A stretch of 64,000 nt of DNA from CAVZTX01 sp963778375. Its GTDB lineage: Bacteria > Chloroflexota > Ktedonobacteria > Ktedonobacterales > Ktedonobacteraceae. This document shows, one piece after another, positions 1 through 9,122 of this stretch. Below the pieces are notes generated by a model. The model was not told where the DNA came from and made no database searches. It worked only from the letters and a program-made list of their open reading frames with translations. Location of the stretch: NCBI GenBank assembly GCA_963778375.1, contig CAVZTX010000035.1:1-64000 (forward strand), in the 5' to 3' direction. Position numbers and translations under genes: made by a program. Within the stretch, counting starts at the first letter, position 1. Every line of letters starts with the position of its first letter.

Positions 1-1089
1 ACTCTCCTCGTCAAGCTCAGTGACTTCTATGAGCCTGGAGCATTTGATACCCGTGGACCTCGCCCCCGTCCTACCGCCATAGCCTCCCTTGTACGTAGTC
101 TTGCAAAAGGTGAGACCCCAAATCATCCCGTCCTCGCATCGCCTGGTTGGTGGCATCGATCCATGCGCTTCTATCATCCCCCCAGCGAACCGGATATATC
201 ATCCTCGCAAATGAAAAAAGGAAACGAACATGCAACACACATACGCCCACTCGTCATCACGGGAGCAAATGGGACTCTGGGGAAAGCCTTTGCTCGTATC
301 TGCGAAATACGTGGATTGCCCTACAAACTTTTAACCCACCAGGAGATGGACATTACCAACCTGCAATCAATCCTTACAACGCTCAAAGCACTGAAGCCCT
401 GGGCGGTCATAAATGCAGCGGGCTACGTACGCGTCGATGACGCGGAACGCGAGCATGAGGACTGTCACCGGGCAAATGCACAAGGTCCTGCCATACTTGC
501 CGCTGTCTGTGCTCAACTAGGCATCCAGCTAGTTACGTTCTCGTCAGATCTCGTCTTTAATGGCAAGCATTGCATCCCCTATGTAGAAAGCGATACTCCC
601 GACCCATTATGCGTCTACGGACGCACGAAAGCGGAAGGGGAAAGACGAGTACTCGCCCTCTATCCAAAGGCCTTAGTCGTTCGCACCAGTGCCTTCTTTG
701 GGCCGTGGGATAGCACCAACTTTGTGACCATTGCACTTAAGCAACTAGCGACAAACGGTTCTTTTATCGCTGCTGAGGATGCCGTCGTTTCGCCTACCTA
801 CGTTCCAGACCTGGTGCATGCAAGCCTTGACCTACTCATTGATGGAGAGCATGGTATATGGCACCTCGCCAATAAAGGTTCGATCACCTGGGCCGATCTG
901 GCAAAGTGTGCAGCCCAACTCGCAGGTCTCGATGCCTGTCGAGTAGAGGCACACCCAACTTTAGAGCTAAGCCTTGCAGCCCCACGTCCTCTGTACAGCG
1001 TGCTTGGTAGTGAGAGGGGCCAGCTTCTTCCATCCCTGGATGACGCACTTGACCGCTATCTGCGAGAACGTGAAACTAGGATGGATTGA
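1..1089 (+). CDS. GH1-like/RmlD fusion, sugar-nucleotide reductase part (5' truncated)
   Basis: The reading frame is open from base 1, so the gene begins outside the window; the ATG at 163 is internal. The first ~55 visible residues (SDFYEPGAFDTRGPRPRPTA, then HPVLASPGWWHR) look like the C-terminal tail of the family-1 glycosidase-like half found in GH1-RmlD fusions. The rest is an extended SDR of the dTDP-4-dehydrorhamnose reductase type. It has the nucleotide-binding TGANGTLG near visible residue 87, NAAGYVRVDDAE, the SSDLVFNG segment and the catalytic YGRTK near residue 205. By family this half reduces a dTDP-4-keto sugar with NAD(P)H. What the glycosidase-like half does is not visible here. 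The gene stops 20 bp before a convergent DUF427 gene. The domain call is firm; the full fusion is inferred from the upstream tail. Confidence 0.85.
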   Translation, partial: TLLVKLSDFYEPGAFDTRGPRPRPTAIASLVRSLAKGETPNHPVLASPGWWHRSMRFYHPPSEPDISSSQMKKGNEHATHIRPLVITGANGTLGKAFARICEIRGLPYKLLTHQEMDITNLQSILTTLKALKPWAVINAAGYVRVDDAEREHEDCHRANAQGPAILAAVCAQLGIQLVTFSSDLVFNGKHCIPYVESDTPDPLCVYGRTKAEGERRVLALYPKALVVRTSAFFGPWDSTNFVTIALKQLATNGSFIAAEDAVVSPTYVPDLVHASLDLLIDGEHGIWHLANKGSITWADLAKCAAQLAGLDACRVEAHPTLELSLAAPRPLYSVLGSERGQLLPSLDDALDRYLRERETRMD

Positions 1090-1108
1090 ATAGAATGGAA
1101 AAACCCAC

Positions 1109-1918
1109 TCACCGCGACCACGCCGTCTTAGGCACCTCCATCAACTCGTCATCCACATAAATCGCATCCATCCGCTCATTAAAAAAGCTTAACAGCTTTT
1201 CGACCGGCGAACAGGCGGGTAGCGGTTCCTGGTAGCTCCAAACAATGTCGTCAAAGAACGTATCGCCGACTCGGGCTGACCAGTAGGATGCCATACCTTT
1301 GTATGGACAACGAGTGGTCGTCTCTGTTGCCTCCAACAGGTCCATGCGCACATCCTCTTGAGGGATGTAATAGCGAGTTGGAAGACCTGTTTCGATCAAA
1401 AGCCGTGGATGCCTTGTATCCGCGATAGTCATTCCTCCCAGGACGATCTGCACATGGCGGGAACTGGGCAAAATATCTACCCGCTTATACGGGTCGCGTG
1501 CATGGGCAAAGACTCGCTCATCCTCTTCATACCAGGCATCCATCATGTTCCAGTAAAACGCCATATAGTTCTGCATCTGTGGCCCATCGGGAGGCGGATT
1601 TCGATAGCTCCACGCCGCATTTTCCGCCACGCGGTCACCAACTCGGATTGTCCAATAAGATGCCTCTCCTTTCAGGGGCGACGAGGTATGGTGATTGCTT
1701 GCCTCCATCACATCCATTCGCACATCTTCAAGCGGGAAATAGAAGACCGGCAGATGCCCAAACTCAAGCAGCAGCATGACCCGCTTGCTATCGGCAACAG
1801 TGACATCACTGAAGATAACATGCACTCGCCTGCGACTATCCTCCCACCGATAACGCAACTCGGGGGTAATTGAAGGCGAAGCTATTGGGCCCATAAAAAT
1901 ATCTTCAAGCATTGGCAT
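1109..1918 (-). CDS. Tandem DUF427 domain protein
   Basis: A 269-residue protein made of two DUF427 units of about 110 residues. Each unit has the same order of motifs: ED-VRMD-EA, an S-PxKG-ASYW segment, then a VGD...WSY segment (LKGEASYW/VGDRVAENAAWSY in the first, YKGMASYW/VGDTFFDDIVWSY in the second). Single- and double-unit DUF427 proteins are common in actinobacteria and Chloroflexota, but their biochemical role is not established. I chose the ATG at 1918 because AAGGAG lies 8 nt upstream; an in-frame ATG at 1939 falls upstream of that site and would add seven residues. It is convergent with the preceding reductase gene and divergent from the large kinase gene at 2063. No signal peptide or membrane segment is visible, so a cytoplasmic protein is likely. 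Confidence 0.85.
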   Translation of the reverse strand: MPMLEDIFMGPIASPSITPELRYRWEDSRRRVHVIFSDVTVADSKRVMLLLEFGHLPVFYFPLEDVRMDVMEASNHHTSSPLKGEASYWTIRVGDRVAENAAWSYRNPPPDGPQMQNYMAFYWNMMDAWYEEDERVFAHARDPYKRVDILPSSRHVQIVLGGMTIADTRHPRLLIETGLPTRYYIPQEDVRMDLLEATETTTRCPYKGMASYWSARVGDTFFDDIVWSYQEPLPACSPVEKLLSFFNERMDAIYVDDELMEVPKTAWSR

Positions 1919-2062
1919 CAAAGTATCTCCTTCATACACAAGAACAGCTTACTACAATCTAGAACCTCCAGAACCGACTAGTTATTCCACTGAAAAAGCC
2001 ATCCACAAAAATTTCCCTCAATCAGCGTCTATTAGATACACTTCTTTCAGGGAATAACAATA

Positions 2063-5000
2063 ATGTCAGATCGCACCGGACAACAAATCGGAAACTATCG
2101 CCTCGTTCGGCTTCTCGGACGGGGAGCATTCGCGGAGGTTTATCTCGGCGAACATCGCTATCTTAAAAGCCACGCCGCGCTCAAAGTACTGCGCACTTCC
2201 GTCAAAGATGAAGATATGGAACGGTTGCTTTCAGAAGCACAAACACTGGTGCACCTGATCCATCCAAATGTCGTGCGTGTGCTGGAATTTGTGGTTGAAC
2301 GAGGCACACCGGTACTCATCATGGACTACGCGTCAGGAGGGACAGCACGGGCGCATTTTCCACGAGGCTCATGCCTGTCATTGACAACTACGGTGAGCTA
2401 CATCAAGCAGATAGCGGCGGCCCTTCAATATGCGCATAATTCCAACATCATTCATCGTGACGTCAAACCCGAAAATATACTGATTGGATCGGGCCAGCAC
2501 ATTCTATTGAGCGATTTTGGAATCGCATTACTTGCGCCCTCACCTGAATTGCTCAGTACGCAAGACATGGCCGGAACGCTCCCTTATACCGCGCCTGAAC
2601 AGTTGCGGGGAAGAGCCGTCTTTGCCAGTGATCAGTACGCATTAGGTATCGTTGCCTACGAATGGCTGTGTGGCAGACGCCCCTTTGAAGGAAGTCCCTG
2701 GGAGATTATGCATGCACATGTCCATACCGCGCCCCCACCTTTGCGAGAGAGGTATCCTGAACTGCCTGCTGGGGTTGAGTCGGTGGTGCTGCGAGCGCTG
2801 ACAAAGGACCCGCAGGAGCGCTTTGTGAGTGTGCAGGCTTTTGCACGTGCGCTAGAGCGTGCCGGTTCGGTCAGCACGCTTGATAATCTCGACCAGTCAG
2901 AAGTAACTGCCCCACTACGCGTGCACTCAGATTCACCATTTGCCACATTCTCCGAGAAGACCCCACGCGGCATCTTTCTCTCCGCCTCTCCTGCTGATGA
3001 TGCCTTCGCCGCACGCCTGGAAGCAGAGCTGAAAGCTCGTGGAGTGCCCATAGTGCGAGGACGTGACACATCTGATGGTCACGAGACCTCAGACTCCTCC
3101 CGGGAAGAGGCCATACGACAGGCAATTCGTGCGTCAGATATCGCCCTGGTCGTGATTTCGCCAGATACGCGATCCTCACGTACAGTTCAAGAGCAGTTGC
3201 GCATTATCGGTATGTACGAACGACAACTGGTGTTTGTCTGGGCATCAGGCGATGACCTGGCCACCCTGCTTCCCGAAGCATGGGGAAAGTCTGCTGTGGT
3301 TGACCTGATTGATGCACGAGAAGCTCGCTATCAGCTTGCACTGGAGGAGATAGTAGCGCGCCTCTCGCAGGGGTCGTTTTCCACAGAACCTGTACGTGCC
3401 GATACACCACCAAGAGGCCCGATGCATGCGCCTCTCCAAAGTGAGCCGCGCAATCCGTACAAAGGACTGCGAGCCTTTACGAATGAGGATAGCTCCGACT
3501 TCTTCGGACGGGATGCGCTCATTCAAGAACTCGCGCAAACTATACAACATACACTCGCACCAGCACAGCCAGAAGCACGAGGAGCGCGGCTGCTGGCTGT
3601 GGTTGGGCCAAGTGGATCGGGCAAGTCGAGCCTGGTTATGGCCGGTCTGCTGCCACAATTGTCGAAAGGACTACTTCCTGGAAGCGAGCAGTGGGCATAT
3701 CTGGAGCCGATGGTACCCGAAAAACACCCGCTTGAGTCGCTGGCTTTCACGCTCGCTCCTCACCTGCCCAATAGGAGTTTGAAAACCATTCGCGAAGACC
3801 TGGAAGACGACTCAGGACGCGGCTTGCACCTGCTCGCGACACAAATGGAGCGACAAGTAGGTGCCAGGGTTGTGCTCATGATCGACCAGTTTGAGGAAGT
3901 GTTCACCTCCTCCATTCCTGAAGCGGAAAGGCAACAATTCATCGATGTCCTGGTCACTGCTGTGACAGAACCACGCGGTCCCGTTATGGTCATTCTCACC
4001 TTACGAGCCGACTTCTACGACCGCCCACTATCCTATCCAGCACTGGCTCAACTGCTTCAGCAGCATCACCACCTTGTGCTTCCAATGGACATACAAGACC
4101 TGCGAGCAATTATCGAGCAACCCGCAGCCCTGCCAGATGTCCAGCTCACCTTCGAAGGCAATCTCGTTGGCGACATGCTCTTCGATGCCCAGGGGCAGGC
4201 CGGGGCGCTACCACTCTTAGAATTCACGCTCAACCAACTATTCCAGCGGCGTGAGGGTCACTGGCTGACCTTGCAGGCCTATCAGCAAATCGGCGGAGTA
4301 AAGGGTGCGCTGGCAAAGCAAGCCGAGTCTACCTATGCGTCACTCCCCTCGGCAGAACATCGCCGACTGGCACGCGCCCTCTTTCTACGCCTGATCGATC
4401 CAGGGATAACAGAGCAAGATACCACCCGTCGCCGTGCTACCCTGCCAGAGCTTTCGCTACCCGACCCCAAGCACACAACTCTCATGCGAGAATCAGTCGA
4501 CGCCTTCATCGCAGCCCGCTTGCTCACTACAAACATGATTGAAGGCATCACTACCATTGAAGTCAGTCACGAAGCGCTTATCCGTGAATGGGCCCGTCTT
4601 GCAGAATGGCTACGCGAGGCGCGTGAGGATATCCCTCTTCAACAGATCATTAGCGCAGACGCAGCCGATTGGGAGCGACGTGGATGCCCTGATGATCGAG
4701 TCTATTCTGGCAGCGAACTTACCGAGAGCCTTGCCTGGGCAAAGCGCAATGTACCAAGTATACAGGAGATGACATTTCTCAATGCCAGTGTAACGGAACA
4801 GAAGCGCCAGGAGCAGTTGGAACAAAGTCGGCAGGCACGGGAACTGAAATTGAAGCGGCAGACCGTAAATCGACTGCGTAGCCTCGTCGCTGTACTCTCA
4901 TTGTTTCTAGTAGTTAGCATTGTGTTCGCCTCCGTACTACAAGTGCTACGTGTACAGGATGACAAGGACAAGGCAACCGCAGTGGCTGAGGCATTAAACG

Positions 5001-7225
5001 CCACTTCACGCGCTCTAGCAGCAAATGCCAATACTTCCTTATTACAAGGAAAGCTTGATCTGGCGTTACTCTTAAGTGTCAAGGCCTATCAGACGGCGCA
5101 TACATTTGAAGCACGCGATAGTCTTCTCAGTGCCCTGCAAGATAGCCCTCAAATCGTCACGATGTTACGGAGTAAATATAAGGCTCCAATCTCACTTCTT
5201 ACATTTGGTTCCGATGGACATACGGTTATTGCCTCTGATGGCTCTAGAGTCTATATTTGGGATACCAACACAAAGCAAGGGAAGCTCCTCAGTTCCAATA
5301 CCCAGGAGTACAACTACGTAGGTGCTATTGCTCTTAGCCCGGACAATCGAACGCTCGCGCTTTCAAGTGCTTCTGGTGTATGGCTTTGGAATATCCAAAC
5401 ACGAACAATGCTCCATAAATTTGATATTACTGTCAAAAATCTTTCTCTCGGCAGTGAGGCACCCACTGCTCTCGCCTTTAGCCCGGATGGGCAACGTATA
5501 GAATCTGCCCTATGCAGCCTATATGCCACTAATCAGGACATCCCTCAATGCCTTCAAACCCAGGTCGCTATATGGAATGTACACTCTGGACAGCTTGTAA
5601 GCTATCACACATTCCAGGCAAATGGAGACACAGCTACTTTTAGCCCAGATGGTCAGAAACTGGCAACGAACGATGGGGTCAATATCCAGACCTGGGACGC
5701 GTCGACGGGTCAACCGCTTGGCGCGCCCCTTACAAGTCAGATTGGCTCACTTCAACACGTTGCCTTCAGTCCCGATGGACAAAAACTGGCAGCGAGCAGT
5801 CAAACAACCATCGAGCTTTGGAACCTGATAACAGGTCAACCCTTTGGTACACCTCTCACAAATCAGGCTCACTCGTTTACGAATCTGGCCTTCAGTCCCG
5901 ATGGACAAAAACTGGCAGCGAGCAGTCAAGATAAAACCATCTCTGTATGGAATATCGCCTCACCACAACTTGAACGTCTCTTTACACTCAATGGCAATGG
6001 ACAGGCACAATGGAGTGTTTCATTTGGGCCAGATGGAGCAAGTCTGATTTCTGGTAGCGACGATGGAACGCTTCTCCTCTGGAATTTGGATGCTCAGAAC
6101 ACCTTCAGTCGCCAATTGGCGGACACAAGCATGTTACAAAGTCCCATATTCAGTCCCGACGGAACACGCATACTTACAGGAAGCAGAGATGGCAAGGTCT
6201 TATTCTTCGATGTAAAAACAGGAAAACTTGTCGATACGCTTGACACAATGCGTTATTCAACCAGCCAATCAGTACCCGATAACCTACGTCCCATCGTGAG
6301 TCTTGCTCTCAGTAGAGACGGCTCGATATTGGCCACTGGCAGGTTGGATGGTACGATTTTCCTTTGGAACATGAAGACTCAAAAAGTCTTTGCGCAGTTT
6401 GTCCATCCCAACCAGTTAAACCAGGTTCTCCTGAGCGCTGATGGTCATATTCTAGCTGCCAGTGGAGCACAGGATTCCATTTCGCTCTGGGACGTGACAA
6501 AAGAAACCAGACTACATGTCCTGCCTTACTATGCAGCTAGCCCACTGCGATACCTTCCTATCGCACTAAGTCCAGATGGCAAACTACTGGCAGTAGGCGG
6601 CTGTGGAGAGGGAAGCAACGCAAATTGCGATCCGACGCAAGTACAATTGTTGGATGTGAGCAGTGGGAAGGCCGCTTATCACCCACTCACCGGCCACCAA
6701 TTTCCTGTCTCTGCCGTAGCATTCAGCCCAGATGGGCGCACATTGGCCTCTAGCGCTCATGATGGTATCATTCTATGGAGTGCTATTACCACAAACTCCC
6801 CTACACATCAGATGCTTTTGCCTCCTACTAATACCGTTGGTCTTGATTACTATAGCAACCTTTTGTTTAGCTCCAATGGCAACATATTGGCCTCATATAG
6901 TAGATCGGATTCTTCCTTGAGCTTTATCCTATGGGACGTGGCAATGCGCGAACCGCTTGCTCACGCTATCTCTGAAGACAATTTCTATCAGGCAGGTCTT
7001 GCTTTCAGCCCAAATGGGCAGCAACTGGCAACGGTTGCGACCCTTAAAACTGCTCCTGGTCAGGGCAACCTCTCTCTTTGGGACATAAGCATCAATGCGT
7101 GGCAAGAGCATGCATGCGCTATAGCTAATCGCAATCTGAATGATACAGAGGTACAGCAGTTTTTAAAAGGTGCTAACTCCAATCCGGTTTGTCCGAACAT
7201 TGCTTCATCATCCTTCACCAATTGA
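2063..7225 (+). CDS. Ser/Thr kinase - TIR - nSTAND1 NTPase - TM - WD40 multidomain protein
   Basis: A 1720-residue modular protein. Residues ~11-270 form a Hanks-type kinase with an intact glycine loop (LGRGAFAEVY), H131-R132-D133 and DFG. Residues ~302-437 match a TIR_2 domain: GIFLSASPADD at its start, IRASDIALVVISP in the middle, and E377 in SRTVQEQL at the place of the conserved TIR glutamate. Residues ~463-930 are an nSTAND1 module opening with NPYKGLRAF and FFGRD, with Walker A GPSGSGKSS (K521) and Walker B VVLMIDQFEE near 602. A hydrophobic segment at ~940-965 precedes 12 or more WD40 blades (residues ~1035-1700). By family, the WD40 part would sense and the STAND part oligomerise. TIR domains of this class can be NADases or adaptors. 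Kinase, TIR and STAND joined in one chain resembles defence or programmed-death proteins, but that function is inferred. The gene follows a weak AGGGAA ribosome site. Confidence 0.9.
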   Translation: MSDRTGQQIGNYRLVRLLGRGAFAEVYLGEHRYLKSHAALKVLRTSVKDEDMERLLSEAQTLVHLIHPNVVRVLEFVVERGTPVLIMDYASGGTARAHFPRGSCLSLTTTVSYIKQIAAALQYAHNSNIIHRDVKPENILIGSGQHILLSDFGIALLAPSPELLSTQDMAGTLPYTAPEQLRGRAVFASDQYALGIVAYEWLCGRRPFEGSPWEIMHAHVHTAPPPLRERYPELPAGVESVVLRALTKDPQERFVSVQAFARALERAGSVSTLDNLDQSEVTAPLRVHSDSPFATFSEKTPRGIFLSASPADDAFAARLEAELKARGVPIVRGRDTSDGHETSDSSREEAIRQAIRASDIALVVISPDTRSSRTVQEQLRIIGMYERQLVFVWASGDDLATLLPEAWGKSAVVDLIDAREARYQLALEEIVARLSQGSFSTEPVRADTPPRGPMHAPLQSEPRNPYKGLRAFTNEDSSDFFGRDALIQELAQTIQHTLAPAQPEARGARLLAVVGPSGSGKSSLVMAGLLPQLSKGLLPGSEQWAYLEPMVPEKHPLESLAFTLAPHLPNRSLKTIREDLEDDSGRGLHLLATQMERQVGARVVLMIDQFEEVFTSSIPEAERQQFIDVLVTAVTEPRGPVMVILTLRADFYDRPLSYPALAQLLQQHHHLVLPMDIQDLRAIIEQPAALPDVQLTFEGNLVGDMLFDAQGQAGALPLLEFTLNQLFQRREGHWLTLQAYQQIGGVKGALAKQAESTYASLPSAEHRRLARALFLRLIDPGITEQDTTRRRATLPELSLPDPKHTTLMRESVDAFIAARLLTTNMIEGITTIEVSHEALIREWARLAEWLREAREDIPLQQIISADAADWERRGCPDDRVYSGSELTESLAWAKRNVPSIQEMTFLNASVTEQKRQEQLEQSRQARELKLKRQTVNRLRSLVAVLSLFLVVSIVFASVLQVLRVQDDKDKATAVAEALNATSRALAANANTSLLQGKLDLALLLSVKAYQTAHTFEARDSLLSALQDSPQIVTMLRSKYKAPISLLTFGSDGHTVIASDGSRVYIWDTNTKQGKLLSSNTQEYNYVGAIALSPDNRTLALSSASGVWLWNIQTRTMLHKFDITVKNLSLGSEAPTALAFSPDGQRIESALCSLYATNQDIPQCLQTQVAIWNVHSGQLVSYHTFQANGDTATFSPDGQKLATNDGVNIQTWDASTGQPLGAPLTSQIGSLQHVAFSPDGQKLAASSQTTIELWNLITGQPFGTPLTNQAHSFTNLAFSPDGQKLAASSQDKTISVWNIASPQLERLFTLNGNGQAQWSVSFGPDGASLISGSDDGTLLLWNLDAQNTFSRQLADTSMLQSPIFSPDGTRILTGSRDGKVLFFDVKTGKLVDTLDTMRYSTSQSVPDNLRPIVSLALSRDGSILATGRLDGTIFLWNMKTQKVFAQFVHPNQLNQVLLSADGHILAASGAQDSISLWDVTKETRLHVLPYYAASPLRYLPIALSPDGKLLAVGGCGEGSNANCDPTQVQLLDVSSGKAAYHPLTGHQFPVSAVAFSPDGRTLASSAHDGIILWSAITTNSPTHQMLLPPTNTVGLDYYSNLLFSSNGNILASYSRSDSSLSFILWDVAMREPLAHAISEDNFYQAGLAFSPNGQQLATVATLKTAPGQGNLSLWDISINAWQEHACAIANRNLNDTEVQQFLKGANSNPVCPNIASSSFTN
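5762..5929 (+). repeat. Near-identical adjacent WD40 blades (42-bp exact repeat)
   Basis: The bases 5762-5803 and 5888-5929 are identical over 42 nt. They are offset by 126 bp, which is exactly one 42-codon WD40 blade, inside the kinase-TIR-STAND-WD40 gene. The repeat encodes AFSPDGQKLAASSQ. Neighbouring blades are much more diverged, so this points to recent duplication or gene conversion of a blade. Confidence 0.85.
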
Positions 7226-7325
7226 AAGTCATATGTAAATTCGTTCATCCTCGTGCGTCTACTATGACGGTTCACTTTATTGTATAGTATGGGAGAGCAG
7301 AATAACTTTCCATCAGGAGACATGT

Positions 7326-8903
7326 ATGAGCCAAATATCACGGGACCCAGTAAACAGCAGAGCAACAAACGCTCCTGCTTCCTCCAACACTGTAGCCATA
7401 ACATATTGGGAGGCATCGTACGGCAGCGTATATCTTGAATGGACTGACGTCAACAGTGCCGATCATGCGAAGGTGCATCGGTCACTGAAGAATCTGACGC
7501 AAGCTAAGGACCTACCAATCATAGTCAGTATGCACAGCCCTTACGTTAACGACTATACAGACAACGATAGTGCTCTCAGAGCAAATACCACGTACCTTTA
7601 CACAATCCATGACTTGCGCAATGGAGCAGATATCCAGGACTCGTATCCGGCAACGGCGATAACTACGACTCCTTCCTCATCGCAGAATAGCAGTGCGGTA
7701 ACCTTGCTTTTCCATAACATTTCGGGGAATGCACAGCAAGTCGAGGCGTTGGCGTTGAATGAAATCTCAGGCAGAGAACAGGATACTCAGGCAAGACAAG
7801 GCTCGTTCGCCTGGGTAGTGCCGCAAAAAACCTCGCTTGGCTTTTACCTGCACCCCAAGGGATCAGTATCGCAGGGGATTTGGGAGCTTGCTCATCACCT
7901 GGACCTCCCCAATTCCGACCTCGTACAGGATACATCGGTCTCAATCGCCCAAAACTCATTGGGTAATCTTGAGGCACTTGCCCGCGTAACGGATGGCAGC
8001 ACAAATTCACTCGTGGCATTCGAACTCAACCAAAACAGCGGTTGGAACGGCCCCTTTATAGCTACTGCCAATAATGGACCTATCGATCAGATCACAGGTT
8101 CTCAGGCGCTCATCCAGGATGAACAGGGGCCTTTCGAATTGCTAGTCCCACGTAAAAACGTCATCTACCACTATAGACACGACCCCCAGACATTGAGGGA
8201 AGGATCCTGGCGCTTAGTCGCTACACTTCCACCCGTTAGCAATAATGAGCAAATAGCAATCAATGGTGTCTCACTTATTGCAACCACAGCGGGCAAACTC
8301 GAGGCGATTGCTTGGATAACACCTTCACCAAATGCGGAAAGCGATATCCTCGTCGCCTACGAGTTTGATCAAGGGGCATGGCAAGGACCCTTCCCCATCA
8401 TCGCTGGCGAAAGGCTTATTGACCGTTCAGCCAGCTTCCAGGGCACCATTGATCAAGTAACTGGTACTCCAGATATCATCCAGCTTGGCCAGGGACCATT
8501 AGAGCTACTTGTTCCCCAAGGAAATGTGATCAACCATTACAGACATGATGGTGCAACGATAAAGGAAGGGAACTGGATACTGTTCGCCACGCTCCCATCA
8601 CCTGGCGATCAAATCACTAACGTTTCGCTTACCCGAAACCCTTCAGGTAAGCTCGAAGCGATTGCTCGTGTATCACCAACACAGGGTAATGACTACTTTG
8701 TCGGCTACGAGTTTGACGAGACAACTGGCTGGACGGTTCCGACCATTCTCTCTTCCAGCAACGGACCTATTGTTCCCAGTGACAATCAATCACCACCACT
8801 GCCTCCATCAAATACGCTCCCTACCATCGCGATCATAGCGCTGATCCTGGTCCTGCTGGGCCTAGGCATCTGGTGGTTTGTGTCCCACAATAACGGCAAG
8901 TAG
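7326..8903 (+). CDS. C-terminally membrane-anchored FnIII/propeller-like protein, function unknown
   Basis: A 525-residue protein starting 100 bp after the large kinase-TIR-WD40 gene on the same strand. Residues ~25-115 resemble a fibronectin type III fold (ITYWEASYGSVYLEWTDV, then NTTYLYTIHDL). Residues ~130-480 contain at least three units of about 110 residues, each with a QGP-ELLVP segment, an HYRHD segment, GxWxLxATLP, a GKLEAIA segment and a YEFD...W segment; this resembles lectin-like beta-propeller sheets. The last ~30 residues hold one hydrophobic helix (IAIIALILVLLGLGIWWFV) with a short tail, which would anchor the protein by its C terminus. No N-terminal signal peptide is visible. 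AGGAG sits 6 nt before the ATG. I do not recognise a named family. The neighbour and the shared strand suggest co-expression with the kinase, but a separate promoter in the 100-bp gap is possible. Confidence 0.75.
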   Translation: MSQISRDPVNSRATNAPASSNTVAITYWEASYGSVYLEWTDVNSADHAKVHRSLKNLTQAKDLPIIVSMHSPYVNDYTDNDSALRANTTYLYTIHDLRNGADIQDSYPATAITTTPSSSQNSSAVTLLFHNISGNAQQVEALALNEISGREQDTQARQGSFAWVVPQKTSLGFYLHPKGSVSQGIWELAHHLDLPNSDLVQDTSVSIAQNSLGNLEALARVTDGSTNSLVAFELNQNSGWNGPFIATANNGPIDQITGSQALIQDEQGPFELLVPRKNVIYHYRHDPQTLREGSWRLVATLPPVSNNEQIAINGVSLIATTAGKLEAIAWITPSPNAESDILVAYEFDQGAWQGPFPIIAGERLIDRSASFQGTIDQVTGTPDIIQLGQGPLELLVPQGNVINHYRHDGATIKEGNWILFATLPSPGDQITNVSLTRNPSGKLEAIARVSPTQGNDYFVGYEFDETTGWTVPTILSSSNGPIVPSDNQSPPLPPSNTLPTIAIIALILVLLGLGIWWFVSHNNGK

Positions 8904-9002
8904 CAACCGCCATCCACAACGTAGAGTGTCCCATTCAATAGTATCGAGCCAGGTAGTAAGCACAATTAATGCAGCCTCCATGCAAACGAGATGGAGTGGT
9001 TT

Positions 9003-9039
9003 AGGGAATTCAGGGCAGTAGTGACGCTCTGAATTCCCT
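9003..9039 (+). terminator. Rho-independent terminator
   Basis: An 11-bp perfect stem (AGGGAATTCAG with CTGAATTCCCT) and a 15-nt loop, followed by GTTTTA. It lies 100 bp after the stop of the propeller-like gene and before metY. Confidence 0.75.
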
Positions 9040-9122
9040 GTTTTATACGATGCTAACTGCCACAAACACTCATGTGATAGGATACTACAAGTAGTCACAT
9101 CTAGCACAGGAGTAAATCTGTC

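Noticed and set aside
8904..9122. SAM or other methionine riboswitch upstream of metY
   Set aside because: Only a simple terminator stem-loop is present, and it belongs to the upstream gene; no riboswitch core could be built.
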